Origin: Methanolacinia petrolearia DSM 11571
GTDB lineage: Archaea; Halobacteriota; Methanomicrobia; Methanomicrobiales; Methanomicrobiaceae
Length of the DNA: 64,000 nt
Reading direction: 5' to 3'
Assembly: GCF_000147875.1 (NCBI RefSeq)
Contig: NC_014507.1
Span: forward strand, 992,001-1,056,000
A program made the position numbers and the translations under genes. The notes beneath the pieces were generated by a model. It did not search any database and had not been told where the DNA came from. It was given only the letters and a program-made list of their open reading frames with translations. Positions 7,747 to 16,309 of this stretch are shown piece after piece (positions within the stretch are counted from its first letter, which is position 1; each line of letters starts with the position of its first letter).

Positions 7747-8565
7747 ATGAATAAAGTGCACGCAGGATCTCCCTGCGCCTGCTCAATCGGCGGGTCGGAT
7801 TCCGGGGGCGGAGCGGGGATTCAGGCCGACATCAAGACATTCAGCTCTCTCGGCGTCTGGGGCCTGACGGTTATAACCGCAGTTACGGCACAGAACCCGA
7901 AGAAAGTTTTAGCATACTGGCCTCTTCCGCATGATGCCGTACGAATGCAGATCGAAGCGGTCGTTGAAGAGTACGATGTAAAATATTTTAAGACCGGGAT
8001 GCTTGCAAACGGCGGTATAATAAAAACCGTCTCCGAATCGCTTCCAAACGATGCCAGACTCGTTCTCGACCCGGTAATGATATCCACAAGCGGGGCAACG
8101 CTTTTGGATAAAAATGATGTATCCGCACTTCTGGAAAATCTCATACCGCTGGCATACCTCCTGACCCCTAATCTTAATGAGGCAGCTTATATTACAGGTA
8201 TGGACTCCGTAAAAACAAGAGAAGAGATCGAAAAGGCCGGACAACTAATGCTGGATCTCGGGGCAAAGGCAGTCCTTGTCAAAGGCGGCCACGGGGAAGG
8301 TAATTATGCGACAGACATCCTCGTCACGGATTCGGGACTGACCGAATTCAGGGGGAGAAGATATCCTTTCGAAGTTCACGGAACCGGGTGCTGCATGTCA
8401 GCCGCAATAACATCTTTCCTTGCATCAGGCTTAAAACTTCAAGAAGCCTGTGCAAATGCCAAAAAATTTATAGAAACTGCGATAAATCAGGGCTTTTCAG
8501 GAAAGAGTAATATTATGAGTGTGAATCCTTCATTCGAAACAGGAAATTATAATAATAAATATTAA
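7747..8565 (+). CDS. thiD: Hydroxymethylpyrimidine / phosphomethylpyrimidine kinase
   Basis: 272 residues of a ribokinase-fold kinase. IGGSDSGGGAGIQADIKTF lies at the N-terminus, DPVMISTSGATLL in the middle and VHGTGCCMSAAI near the C-terminus, where the GTG(C) anion hole and catalytic residue lie. It phosphorylates HMP and then HMP-phosphate to give HMP pyrophosphate for thiamine synthesis. Many archaeal ThiD proteins carry a C-terminal ThiN domain; here the protein ends right after the kinase. An AT-rich stretch (GATTATAATATC) just upstream may be the promoter. The Lrp gene follows after 34 bases. Confidence 0.93.
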   Translation: MNKVHAGSPCACSIGGSDSGGGAGIQADIKTFSSLGVWGLTVITAVTAQNPKKVLAYWPLPHDAVRMQIEAVVEEYDVKYFKTGMLANGGIIKTVSESLPNDARLVLDPVMISTSGATLLDKNDVSALLENLIPLAYLLTPNLNEAAYITGMDSVKTREEIEKAGQLMLDLGAKAVLVKGGHGEGNYATDILVTDSGLTEFRGRRYPFEVHGTGCCMSAAITSFLASGLKLQEACANAKKFIETAINQGFSGKSNIMSVNPSFETGNYNNKY

Positions 8566-8599
8566 ATCAATATAAGAGTAAATTAAAGCAACGGGTAAA

Positions 8600-9067
8600 A
8601 TGTTGGATAAAGTCGACAATGCCATATTAAATGAACTTGCCAAAGACGGCAGAACTTCAATGGCGGATTTGGGAAAAAAACTTAATATCGCCCCATCTAC
8701 GGTTTTTAAAAGGATTGAGAAGTTAAAATCAAGCGGGATTATCCAGCGTTTCACAATTGTTGTTAATCCGGAATATTTCAAGCATTCGATTATTGTATTC
8801 CTGTCGATCTCAGTAGATCCACTTGAAAAACCGAACATCGAGCAGTATCTCCTGAGAATGGATCATATACTTGAAGTATACGAAACGCTGGAACCCAATG
8901 ATTTTCTTGCAAAAGTCAGGGTGTCGGAGATTGCCGAACTCAAGAAAGATATTCTTATTCCGCTCAGTGAACTCCAGGGAGTTCGTGAGATTAAACCGAT
9001 ACTGACCGTGAAGAAGGTAAAAGAGCAATTCTGGAATATTGAGGAGTACGATCTACATGGATATTAG
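8600..9067 (+). CDS. Lrp/AsnC-family transcriptional regulator
   Basis: 155 residues. The N-terminal winged helix reads LDKVDNAILNELAKDGRTSMADLGKKLNIAPSTV in order, the standard Lrp/AsnC DNA-binding region, with the recognition helix near residues 32-48. The C-terminal half is a RAM-like ligand/oligomerisation domain. It follows thiD by 34 bases and overlaps a small membrane-protein gene by 11, so it may be read with them. The ligand and targets are unknown. Confidence 0.88.
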   Translation: MLDKVDNAILNELAKDGRTSMADLGKKLNIAPSTVFKRIEKLKSSGIIQRFTIVVNPEYFKHSIIVFLSISVDPLEKPNIEQYLLRMDHILEVYETLEPNDFLAKVRVSEIAELKKDILIPLSELQGVREIKPILTVKKVKEQFWNIEEYDLHGY

Positions 9068-9335
9068 TGTTCTAAACAGCTGCCTTGCAATAATCACTCT
9101 TGTGCTGGGTGCTGCCCTTATCATATATATGTACCAGGCTTACAAACTTGTAAAACAGCAGAGCATCCTTCTGTTGATGTATGGTGTATTTACAATTATA
9201 ATCGGAATAGTCCTCCCGGATATTGTAGGGCTTTTCTTCCAGGAAACCTTTGCCTGGTTCTGGGCTGAGATCTTTTCAAGATGCCTCGCAATCATCGGCA
9301 TATGTGTGATAATCTATTCCATCCTCAGAGGCTGA
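9057..9335 (+). CDS. Small membrane protein, three predicted helices, unknown function
   Basis: 92 residues with hydrophobic stretches at about 8-26, 36-56 and 66-90 separated by short charged linkers (YKLVKQQS). I chose ATG 9057 because GAGGAG lies at 9041-9046; a TTG at 9039 would start upstream of it. The gene overlaps the Lrp gene by 11 bases and is followed 3 bases later by another unknown gene. The three probably form one transcript. No family is recognised with confidence. Confidence 0.7.
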   Translation: MDISVLNSCLAIITLVLGAALIIYMYQAYKLVKQQSILLLMYGVFTIIIGIVLPDIVGLFFQETFAWFWAEIFSRCLAIIGICVIIYSILRG

Positions 9336-9338
9336 ACG

Positions 9339-9776
9339 ATGCAAAACAAAACCAGTTCATTTGCAAGAGACTGGCAGTTTTTAAAGATATCCAGGAGTTG
9401 GAAGCCTCACGATTTCTCCAAAGACATTCTTGAGAAATTAATACTGGAAAACGACAGGTACATAAATGAAAAAATCTGTAACATCGTCCAGGAGCTCGGA
9501 ATAAAGGAAGGAAAAGAGATTAAGGAACGGCTTGGCAATCAAATCGAGATCAATACTGTTATAGAGGGTATCCTGCTCATATCCGGACAGGACTACAACA
9601 TCAAAAAGAACAACGATAAAACAGAGATCATTGTCTCGAAATCATTAAAATCCAAAGAGAATCCAATTGATAATTCAGATCTAATCTCAATCCCGTACCT
9701 GAAAGGGGTAATAAAATCCATAATGCCGGAATCACATTTTCTGGACTCCAGCGAAAGCCTGACAATTTATTTTTGA
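9339..9776 (+). CDS. Hypothetical cytosolic protein
   Basis: 145 residues, lysine- and isoleucine-rich, without signal peptide or membrane segment. Its middle (ELGIKEGKEIKERLGNQIEI) looks helical. No motif is recognised. It follows the small membrane protein by 3 bases, so the pair may form a regulator-plus-sensor unit with the Lrp protein; that is inference from spacing only. Confidence 0.6.
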   Translation: MQNKTSSFARDWQFLKISRSWKPHDFSKDILEKLILENDRYINEKICNIVQELGIKEGKEIKERLGNQIEINTVIEGILLISGQDYNIKKNNDKTEIIVSKSLKSKENPIDNSDLISIPYLKGVIKSIMPESHFLDSSESLTIYF

Positions 9777-9901
9777 GAACAACCTTTATTCAGATTTTTG
9801 GAGGAAATGTTTTTTCCATTTCATCTTAGTTATGAGAACAATATTTCCTACAAATGGTAAAGAAGACCAAACTATTCTTTAATTGTGAATTGCTCAAAAG
9901 G

Positions 9902-9909
9902 TATATAAA
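9902..9909 (+). promoter_or_regulatory. TATA box of the pilin gene
   Basis: TATATAAAT preceded by the purine-rich AAAAGG (a plausible BRE) lies 75 bases before the pilin ATG. Transcription would start near 9932, leaving a leader of about 50 bases that contains the ribosome binding site GAGGTGAG (9973-9980). Confidence 0.6.
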
Positions 9910-9984
9910 TCCAATAGTAAAAATAAGTATTAATAATCCGTAAATCGGGAATAATGGTTTCGGGTTTTTTATGAGGTGAGATTA

Positions 9985-10371
9985 ATGAAATTCATGACAA
10001 ATGAAGAGGGTGTATCACCGGTCATCGGTGTCATCCTTATGGTGGCAATAACGGTAATTCTGGCAGCAGTTATTTCCGTATTCGTCTTCGGACTTGCCGG
10101 GGATCTTGAGAGCAGTTCGCAGAAGGATGTTACGATCAAGACCGGAACAAATGATGACGGAGAGATCACATTCACGATATTTGCAGGAAAAAATGTTGAA
10201 CAGATAACTGATATTGCGTGGGCAAACAGTACACAAAATGAAACCTTAACTGGGAACTTTACAATCGGTTATATCAACACAACCGGCTGGAGCAAGGATG
10301 CTTCCGGAACAGTAACGTTTACAGCAGAATTTACAGACGGTAGCAAACAGATTGTTGCCAGCGTCCCATAA
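9985..10371 (+). CDS. Archaeal type IV pilin-like protein
   Basis: 128 residues. The N-terminus MKFMTNEEGVSPVIGVILM followed by a roughly 20-residue hydrophobic helix is the classical archaeal Pilin_N (DUF1628) signature. A prepilin peptidase would cleave before the hydrophobic helix, which packs into the fibre core. The rest is threonine-rich and beta-like (TFTIFAGKNVEQ), as expected for the exposed domain. ATG 9985 fits GAGGTGAG at 9973-9980; a GTG at 9976 overlaps that site. It stands alone with its own promoter; no pilus assembly genes are in the window. Confidence 0.85.
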   Translation: MKFMTNEEGVSPVIGVILMVAITVILAAVISVFVFGLAGDLESSSQKDVTIKTGTNDDGEITFTIFAGKNVEQITDIAWANSTQNETLTGNFTIGYINTTGWSKDASGTVTFTAEFTDGSKQIVASVP

Positions 10372-10386
10372 ATCTAATATCTTTAA

Positions 10387-10393
10387 TTTTTTT
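10387..10393 (+). terminator. Oligo-T terminator after the pilin gene
   Basis: A run of seven T lies 16 bases past the pilin stop codon, the usual archaeal intrinsic termination signal. Confidence 0.45.
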
Positions 10394-10510
10394 ATTCCAA
10401 TTTATCTAATTATAATCTGTTTCCAAACGATCCTTTCAGTACTGTCAATAACCTGAACAGGGAAAATCAGATCTTAAAAAGCAGTTAAATCCTGTATAAT
10501 CTTTCAGGAA

Positions 10511-11074
10511 TTATTCCATAATATATCCAAGCAGAAGCTCAAGAGCCTCTCTCTCGCGACTTCCCCCGCATTTCCGGACAAGGGAGGCATGGTGATCAAT
10601 AAGCTGCTTCAGCCACGGATCCCGGTTCATGACATATCTCGTCCCGTGCACGGTCGCCTCGATTACGCTGTTGAAACCCCTGTTTACAGGGTAAATACTG
10701 TTGTCAATTATCTCTTCGGCCACAGGGACCAGCCTGACAATCGCTGCTTCGCCCGATTCCCTCTCTATTTCGGTTTTGAAAGCAATCCATGCCGATGCAT
10801 CTTTCAGGCGCTGGACTTCCAGATCACCGTAAGTCTCATTGCAGAAAAAATCCTCAGGAAGATCGTCGAAGGCCGTTTTTACATAGATTACAGGATCATG
10901 GACGATATTGGCGACGACCCAGCCGTCCCTGCGAATGTTTTCAAGCGTATGCGTACCGTGAAAGAGAACCATCCTTAGAGAACCGTCTTTTACGATAATC
11001 CCGATAGGTGCCGCATTGTTTCTTGTCGTCGCAATGATCTCATTGATCCCTTCGCCTAAGAGTCCCATTCCCAT
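10511..11074 (-). CDS. DUF447 family protein (FMN-binding split-barrel type)
   Basis: 187 residues starting MGMGLLGEGINEIIATTRN, then APIGIIVKDG and HDPVIYVKTAFDD, as in archaeal DUF447 proteins, which are thought to have a flavin-binding split-barrel fold. The enzyme reaction is not known. It overlaps the CitG-like gene by 19 bases and is the last gene of a three-gene minus-strand operon. Homologues of both occur beside tetrahydromethanopterin genes in methylotrophs, so a pterin-cofactor role is plausible but unproven. Confidence 0.8.
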   Translation of the reverse strand: MGMGLLGEGINEIIATTRNNAAPIGIIVKDGSLRMVLFHGTHTLENIRRDGWVVANIVHDPVIYVKTAFDDLPEDFFCNETYGDLEVQRLKDASAWIAFKTEIERESGEAAIVRLVPVAEEIIDNSIYPVNRGFNSVIEATVHGTRYVMNRDPWLKQLIDHHASLVRKCGGSREREALELLLGYIME

Positions 11075-11892
11075 CCCTCGCTTATGGCAACATATATTCC
11101 TGCAATGATTATATCTGCTATCGATCCGGGATTGACACCCTTCTCAAGGCACATCATATCGAAATCATCGATCGAAAGCTCTCCTTTCTTCACCAGGCAT
11201 GCCTGCTCTCTCGCCCATTCTGCCGTTTCCTCTCCGAATTTCTTCACGATGAAGGTATCCTTTTCCCCGGAGAGAAGGGAGATGAACGCATCGGAGACTG
11301 CTTCCCTTCCCTTCCCCGACTGCTTCAGGAATTCGGCGGTTTTCTTTGTCAGCTGGAAACCGTTTGTCCACTCCGCCGCAACCATATCTTTGGGCGAGGA
11401 ATATTCCATTACATCATAAAGTGTCATCCCGTTCTTCGTCAGGTAATCGATTGCGGCTGGATCGTTTACGTCGATCTCATCGGTCTTGTTCATCCTCACC
11501 GATGTAAGCCCGAAAGCCCGGTAAAACAGAACCGCGTCATCAACGGTAGTTGAACGGATCAGTTCCAAAGCTTTTTCGATCGTCCCGCCGGCGATAAGAG
11601 GAATTAAAAGAATGAAGGCACCGAAATGCGTGTTGCCGCCGGAATGGACGTTTGTAAGGGCGACCGCATCATATATGATACCGCCGAGCCCTTTTTCAGA
11701 AGAATGAAAATCTTCGGCCTCATCAAATGCAGGCCTTGCGAGAATCGCAGACGCAAGAAAATGCTCGAGGCATGTATCATCATAGTCATGATACCGGTCC
11801 ACGTTACCGGGTTTTACCCCGGTGCAGACCTCGAGCATCATTGCAATCTGGGCGAATTCAGCCCGCGATCTCTTCTTCTCTGTTATCTTCAT
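11056..11892 (-). CDS. CitG/MdcB-like triphosphoribosyl-dephospho-CoA synthase homologue
   Basis: 278 residues. CTGVKPGNVDRYHDYDDT near the N-terminus and NVHSGGNTHFGAFILLIPL in the middle match the conserved segments of the CitG family, which makes the prosthetic-group precursor of citrate and malonate decarboxylases. A methanogen has no use for that, so the real substrate is probably another ATP- or CoA-like molecule, perhaps in cofactor synthesis. I chose ATG 11892 over the TTG just before it. It overlaps MMP9 by 35 bases and DUF447 by 19. Confidence 0.8.
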   Translation of the reverse strand: MKITEKKRSRAEFAQIAMMLEVCTGVKPGNVDRYHDYDDTCLEHFLASAILARPAFDEAEDFHSSEKGLGGIIYDAVALTNVHSGGNTHFGAFILLIPLIAGGTIEKALELIRSTTVDDAVLFYRAFGLTSVRMNKTDEIDVNDPAAIDYLTKNGMTLYDVMEYSSPKDMVAAEWTNGFQLTKKTAEFLKQSGKGREAVSDAFISLLSGEKDTFIVKKFGEETAEWAREQACLVKKGELSIDDFDMMCLEKGVNPGSIADIIIAGIYVAISEGWEWDS

Positions 11893-13000
11893 CAAACAAC
11901 CTTTTCATGATCTTCTCGGAGAGACGGCGCTTGTATCTCATGTAGTCAGCAAGCGAGATGCCCTCCTTCTTGATGCTGATATCCCTGAACATGCAGGGAG
12001 TCGAGCCCTTGCAGCACCAGGCAAGACTGCCAAAGCATGTACTCGATCCCGAAGCAAGGGGAGTGTTCTGAACCGATTCGATCTTCAGATCGTGGTACTC
12101 CTTCGGTGTCATCCCGGCTCTCTTTAGTGCAGGCATCAGCGGGCACTGCTTGACCGGCATGCAGCAGAAGGTCAGGCTCCTTAAGTCTCCTCCCCTGCAA
12201 AGCTGCTTGGGGGAATTGTACCATCCTGTCTCGTCTGCATAGGCGGATATTGCCATATCCAGATAATTCAGCGTATTGACATCCGAATTTCGTGCAAGAG
12301 ATACCATATCCGCCCCGTGCGCGAACAGGTCCTTCATCCTGTCGAACGTATTGACAGAGTTATTGGCGATCAAAAGAAGCGGGCAGCTGTTCCTTATCTG
12401 CTTTATCTTTGAGGAACCGAAGTCCATCAGGTCGACATGGAGAATGTCGGCACCTGCCTTCCATAACAGGCGTGCAAGTTCCGAATCGTCTTCGACGACC
12501 CCTGCCCTGATCTTGACCGATACCGTGACCCCGGTACTTTTCAGGGCGGATACGACCATTGCAAGTTTTTCAGTATTCTGAAGATAATACTCGCCGCATC
12601 CTGCACTGATCATCGCCGGCTGGCGGCAATGTGCGTCGATCTCGTATATCACGCCGTCGCCGAGTTCGTGTGCAATCGATACGAATGATTCAGGACTGCT
12701 GCCCCTGAGGTTGATGGCGGGTATGACATCGGTACCTGCCAGTTTTTCAATCTCTGCTTTGAGAGTTGCAGCAGGATCGGTTGAAATGAACTCTTTGCGC
12801 CCCTCTTCTTCCATAAGGGCGCTTGCATTAATTGTTGCTTCATCGATCGAGTAACCGCCGATAAAAGCCATTCCGATATTTTCTTTCCTCGCAAGGACAT
12901 AATCCGCATCCACGATCCCTGCCATTGAGGCTATTGCTATTGGTGTCTTTACAGTACGGCCGTTTACAATTAGCTCGTACCTGTCATATGGATCCATCAT
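11858..13000 (-). CDS. Methanogenesis marker protein 9 (Dus-like TIM barrel plus Cys-rich C-terminus)
   Basis: 380 residues. The first about 260 form a TIM barrel related to dihydrouridine synthases (GVTVSVKIRAGVVEDD, then ILHVDLMDFG and MVSLARNSD). The tail holds many cysteines (SLTFCCMPVKQCPLM, SSTCFGSLAWCCKGSTPC), likely metal or Fe-S ligands. This combination defines methanogenesis marker 9, a protein found essentially in methane-related archaea. Its biochemical role is not established to my knowledge. It leads the operon with the CitG-like and DUF447 genes and has AGGGAAG upstream of two adjacent ATGs. Confidence 0.9.
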   Translation of the reverse strand: MMDPYDRYELIVNGRTVKTPIAIASMAGIVDADYVLARKENIGMAFIGGYSIDEATINASALMEEEGRKEFISTDPAATLKAEIEKLAGTDVIPAINLRGSSPESFVSIAHELGDGVIYEIDAHCRQPAMISAGCGEYYLQNTEKLAMVVSALKSTGVTVSVKIRAGVVEDDSELARLLWKAGADILHVDLMDFGSSKIKQIRNSCPLLLIANNSVNTFDRMKDLFAHGADMVSLARNSDVNTLNYLDMAISAYADETGWYNSPKQLCRGGDLRSLTFCCMPVKQCPLMPALKRAGMTPKEYHDLKIESVQNTPLASGSSTCFGSLAWCCKGSTPCMFRDISIKKEGISLADYMRYKRRLSEKIMKRLFDEDNREEEIAG

Positions 13001-13027
13001 TCTTCCCTATAGGTTTGTTTTTAATAT

Positions 13028-13492
13028 CTAATGATTTTGGATGGGGCCGGAAAGAGTATACCCCCCGCCTGATCTCTCCAGTCTGATTCCCGCTGAAAAA
13101 TCTTCCTTTGAAATGCCGGCATTTTTTTTCCTGAATTCGATTACAAGATCCCATGGAAGAAGATAGGCCTCCTTCGGTTTTCCCGCCCCCGCGCGAAACT
13201 CGACTGCAAGAAAGCCCTGTCTTCCGGTCTTATGAATAAACTCCGATATCGCGTCCACCTGGTGCACACCGTCCTTGTCCTCGTGGAAATGCTGTGTGAA
13301 ATAGAGTTTCTTTCCCTTCAGCGACTTGCACTCGATCGCAAGATAATACCTCGGGTCGAGCGAATCCGAGAGAACGTCGACATACTGTGTAATGAACCGG
13401 GACTGCTTCAGCCTGTATGCATATCCCTTTGCCCCGGTTCTCTCGAAATATTCGTTGAAACATTTGACGATATCTCTTTCAAAATCACTCAT
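13028..13492 (-). CDS. PD-(D/E)XK nuclease-fold protein, Holliday-junction-resolvase/RecU-like
   Basis: 154 residues. A helix is followed by YVDVLSDSLDPRYYLAIECKS, which supplies the D...ExK catalytic pattern of PD-(D/E)XK nucleases (Asp near 38, Glu-Cys-Lys near 53-55). A Gln-rich segment follows (DGVHQVDAISEF), as seen in RecU/Hjc-type resolvases. It ends 27 bases upstream of MMP9's start and is divergent from cfbA. Whether it resolves junctions, or is a second Hjc-like nuclease with another substrate, cannot be told. Confidence 0.65.
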   Translation of the reverse strand: MSDFERDIVKCFNEYFERTGAKGYAYRLKQSRFITQYVDVLSDSLDPRYYLAIECKSLKGKKLYFTQHFHEDKDGVHQVDAISEFIHKTGRQGFLAVEFRAGAGKPKEAYLLPWDLVIEFRKKNAGISKEDFSAGIRLERSGGGYTLSGPIQNH

Positions 13493-13571
13493 TTGTATAT
13501 AATAATCTTTTGAATAAGTGAAAAATCAATTGGTAATTATTTTTTAATAAGATTGTAATACATTGTACTAT

Positions 13572-13976
13572 ATGCCAAAGATCGGATTCTTACTGGTAGG
13601 GCATGGCAGCAAAAAGCCATACAACAAACAACTCATCGACAACACGGCAAAGATCATTGCCGGCAAGGAAGCAGGATACATTGTTAAAACAGGATTCATG
13701 GAGTTCAGCGAACCGACGATCCCCGAGGCACTCGAATCTTTCAGGGGCGAGGACATCGAGATGCTCCAGGTTGTTCCTCTGTTCCTTGCAAGGGGAATGC
13801 ATATAGACAAAGATATTCCTGAAATCCTCGGTATTGAAGAGGGCGGCCACAATGGAACCTTCAAGCTTAACGACAAGGAGATTCCGCTCGTCTTCGCCGA
13901 CCCCATAGGAGAGAACGAACTGCTCGCCGATCTTATGATCGTAAACGGAAAGAAAGCAGTTGAAGACTATCTCTGA
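13572..13976 (+). CDS. cfbA: Sirohydrochlorin nickelchelatase (small CbiX type), F430 synthesis
   Basis: 134 residues, the size of the short homodimeric CbiX-S chelatases. GFLLVGHGSKKPYN carries the first metal-binding His and PLFLARGMHIDKDIP the second. CfbA inserts nickel into sirohydrochlorin, the first committed step to coenzyme F430 of methyl-coenzyme M reductase. The in-frame TTG at 13563 is less likely than ATG 13572. The downstream cfbE, cfbD and cfbB genes settle the nickel rather than cobalt assignment by context. Confidence 0.9.
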   Translation: MPKIGFLLVGHGSKKPYNKQLIDNTAKIIAGKEAGYIVKTGFMEFSEPTIPEALESFRGEDIEMLQVVPLFLARGMHIDKDIPEILGIEEGGHNGTFKLNDKEIPLVFADPIGENELLADLMIVNGKKAVEDYL

Positions 13977-14020
13977 TAATTTAAGAAAAAAATGCCTCAA
14001 ATAAAGGCAAAATCAATTTT

Positions 14021-15238
14021 ATGAAGATCCTTGTTCTCGACACGATCCATGGCGGGAAAACACTGGCGGAATACCTGAAAAGGGCCGGTCATGTCGTTGA
14101 TACCGTGGATGTCTACCGGGGCAGGGACGGATCTGTCAGCGAAGATGAAGCGGCAGGGAAAGTCTATGACCTCATCGCCGCACCGGTTCATCTCGATCCG
14201 GATTACAGGCTCCTGAATACAGGCACTGATGTAATATCTCACCACGAAGCCGTGGCCGTGGCCGCTTCGGTCCCGGAAGATACCCTGCTGATCGAGATCA
14301 CTGGTGCAAGGGGGAAGACTACTACGGCGCATGCGTTACTGCATCTCATGGAAAAAGACGGGTGCGGAATTCTTCATACATCAAAAGGAACCGTAAGATA
14401 CCCGGAGAAAGATCTGATCTTCAAAAGGAGCATCACGCCTGCAACTCTCGTTGAGGTTCTCTCTGCCGCTGCAGGAGAAAAAGAGTGCCGGTGGATCATC
14501 GCCGAGGAATCCGTCGGGGTGACCGGCCTTGGGGATCTTGGGGTACTGACTTCCGGGACAGACTACCCGATTGCAAACGGGAAAAAGTCCGCACTTGATG
14601 AAAAGATCAGGCTTCTTAAAGGCTGCAAAAAAATCCTCCTTGCCCCAGGTGTCGAAGCAGATATTCCGGGCGCATATTACTCGGACGATATCGTTGTCGT
14701 CGAAGACGATGTATGCAGGTTCGGTTATGCCGGAATTAAAGGAGAGTTTTCAAACAAACTTCTCACGGTCGAAGGCTATAAGGAGGCGCTGATGACGGCT
14801 GCGGCGGCAGGCTGCATCCTCGGCAAAGATCCTTCAGGCCTGGGTTCCTTTTCGGCACTTGAAGGAAGACTCTCCTACAGCACCCGTGACGGCAAAGGGA
14901 TAATCGACAATTCAAACAGCGGTGCAAACAGGAAGACTGCATTAACGGCATCAGCATATGCACACAGGTTTTCCCCCGGCCAGGAACAGGTGCTTGTTAT
15001 AGGTATAGAAGCCGAAAATATATGTGAAGGTTTCCCGGACGATGAGATCGCAGGCGCAATATCCGATATAATGCCTTATGCGGCTGTCGTGGTATCAAAA
15101 GATCCGGAAAATGTCAGGAAGATTATTCCGCCGGGAATAGAATTCGAAACTGCCTCTTCACTGGAAGAAGGCGCAGAAAAAGCTATGAAATACGGAACAA
15201 ACAGGATAATTATCCTGTCTGTCAAGACCTGGAGATGA
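14021..15238 (+). CDS. cfbE: Coenzyme F430 synthase (Mur-ligase-like)
   Basis: 405 residues with the Mur-ligase P-loop ITGARGKTTTAH (93-104) and the Mur-type C-terminal region. CfbE closes the last ring of F430 by ATP-dependent formation of the cyclohexanone ring from the seco-F430 side chain. It starts 44 bases after cfbA and ends 4 bases before cfbD, all on the + strand. The short N-terminal domain with HGGKTLAEYLKRAGH is typical of the methanogen group rather than of cell-wall Mur ligases. Confidence 0.9.
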   Translation: MKILVLDTIHGGKTLAEYLKRAGHVVDTVDVYRGRDGSVSEDEAAGKVYDLIAAPVHLDPDYRLLNTGTDVISHHEAVAVAASVPEDTLLIEITGARGKTTTAHALLHLMEKDGCGILHTSKGTVRYPEKDLIFKRSITPATLVEVLSAAAGEKECRWIIAEESVGVTGLGDLGVLTSGTDYPIANGKKSALDEKIRLLKGCKKILLAPGVEADIPGAYYSDDIVVVEDDVCRFGYAGIKGEFSNKLLTVEGYKEALMTAAAAGCILGKDPSGLGSFSALEGRLSYSTRDGKGIIDNSNSGANRKTALTASAYAHRFSPGQEQVLVIGIEAENICEGFPDDEIAGAISDIMPYAAVVVSKDPENVRKIIPPGIEFETASSLEEGAEKAMKYGTNRIIILSVKTWR

Positions 15239-15242
15239 AAAG

Positions 15243-16304
15243 ATGAACTATATACAGCCAAGACCAAGCTCGATCGTGGCCGCACTCTATACAGTCAGGG
15301 ATCTCGGAGTGGATCTTGCGATCCTCCACGGACCTTCGGGCTGCTCGTTCAAACATGCCCGGCTCCTGGAAGAGGACGGACTCAGGGTGCTGACAACCTC
15401 GCTTGCGGACAACGAATTCATCTTCGGGGGGCAGCAGGTTCTTGAAGATGTCCTGAGATATGCGGAAAAGGAGTTCAAACCTGAAAGGATCGCGGTTGTC
15501 GGGACATGTGTCTCGATGATCATCGGCGAGGACATGGAGGCTGCAATAATCGATTCCGGCATCGAGACTCCTGCAATAGCAGTTGACATTCATGCAGGGT
15601 TCAGGGAGAATATCGACGGTGTAATTGCCGCCCTCGAACCTGCAGCCGAGGCGGGATGGATCGATGAGGACGAACTCGAGAGGCAGAAGGGGCTCCTTAA
15701 AGCCGCAAACGAGGTGGAGAGAAAGAGAGGGGCCGCATACAAGCCTTATGTCCAGCCGTCGAGGGGAGATCTCAAGCATGTCGTCGCAGGAAGTCTCGTG
15801 GAGTCTGCATGTTCAGGCAGAAAAGGGATTGCAATACTCAATGCAAAAAAAGAGACCGCATATATGTTCGCCGACGTTCTCATCGCCCTGCATGAGAGAT
15901 GCCCGGACGCCGATATCACATATGTGGTGAACCTGGAAAACAGGGGACTTCCGAAGATACGGCGGGATGCGGAGACGATCCTATCCGGAATCAGATCTGC
16001 GGGAATCGATCCGGTTCTCTGCGGGGCACTCGACGAGTACGGTGCGAACGGCGACAGGATCGGCGAAATCATTAATGAGATCAAACCTGATTTCGCACTT
16101 ATTGCAGGTGTCCCTCATGCAATCCCGCCAGAGTACCTTGAAGGAATCGAGGTTTTCTCGGTTACGAACGGGCCGAGGCAGGTCGAACCGTTAAAGGAAT
16201 TCGGTCATGATCATGTTGTTGTCGAGATCGATCTTCACCCGAAGACACTTGGAGTCAGGGAGATCGTCCCGAGCGAATTCGGCGACACAATCAGGAGCAT
16301 CTGA
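15243..16304 (+). CDS. cfbD: Ni-sirohydrochlorin a,c-diamide reductive cyclase, NifD-like catalytic subunit
   Basis: 353 residues of a short nitrogenase-component-1-like protein. Cysteines in GPSGCSFKHAR and VVGTCVSMIIGED are placed like the Fe-S ligands of NifD/BchN homologues. CfbD, with the NifH-like reductase CfbC, performs the six-electron reduction and gamma-lactam ring closure of the nickel tetrapyrrole. No NifH-like cfbC gene lies anywhere in this window, so the partner must be encoded elsewhere. It follows cfbE by 4 bases. Confidence 0.92.
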   Translation: MNYIQPRPSSIVAALYTVRDLGVDLAILHGPSGCSFKHARLLEEDGLRVLTTSLADNEFIFGGQQVLEDVLRYAEKEFKPERIAVVGTCVSMIIGEDMEAAIIDSGIETPAIAVDIHAGFRENIDGVIAALEPAAEAGWIDEDELERQKGLLKAANEVERKRGAAYKPYVQPSRGDLKHVVAGSLVESACSGRKGIAILNAKKETAYMFADVLIALHERCPDADITYVVNLENRGLPKIRRDAETILSGIRSAGIDPVLCGALDEYGANGDRIGEIINEIKPDFALIAGVPHAIPPEYLEGIEVFSVTNGPRQVEPLKEFGHDHVVVEIDLHPKTLGVREIVPSEFGDTIRSI

Positions 16305-16309
16305 GAACA

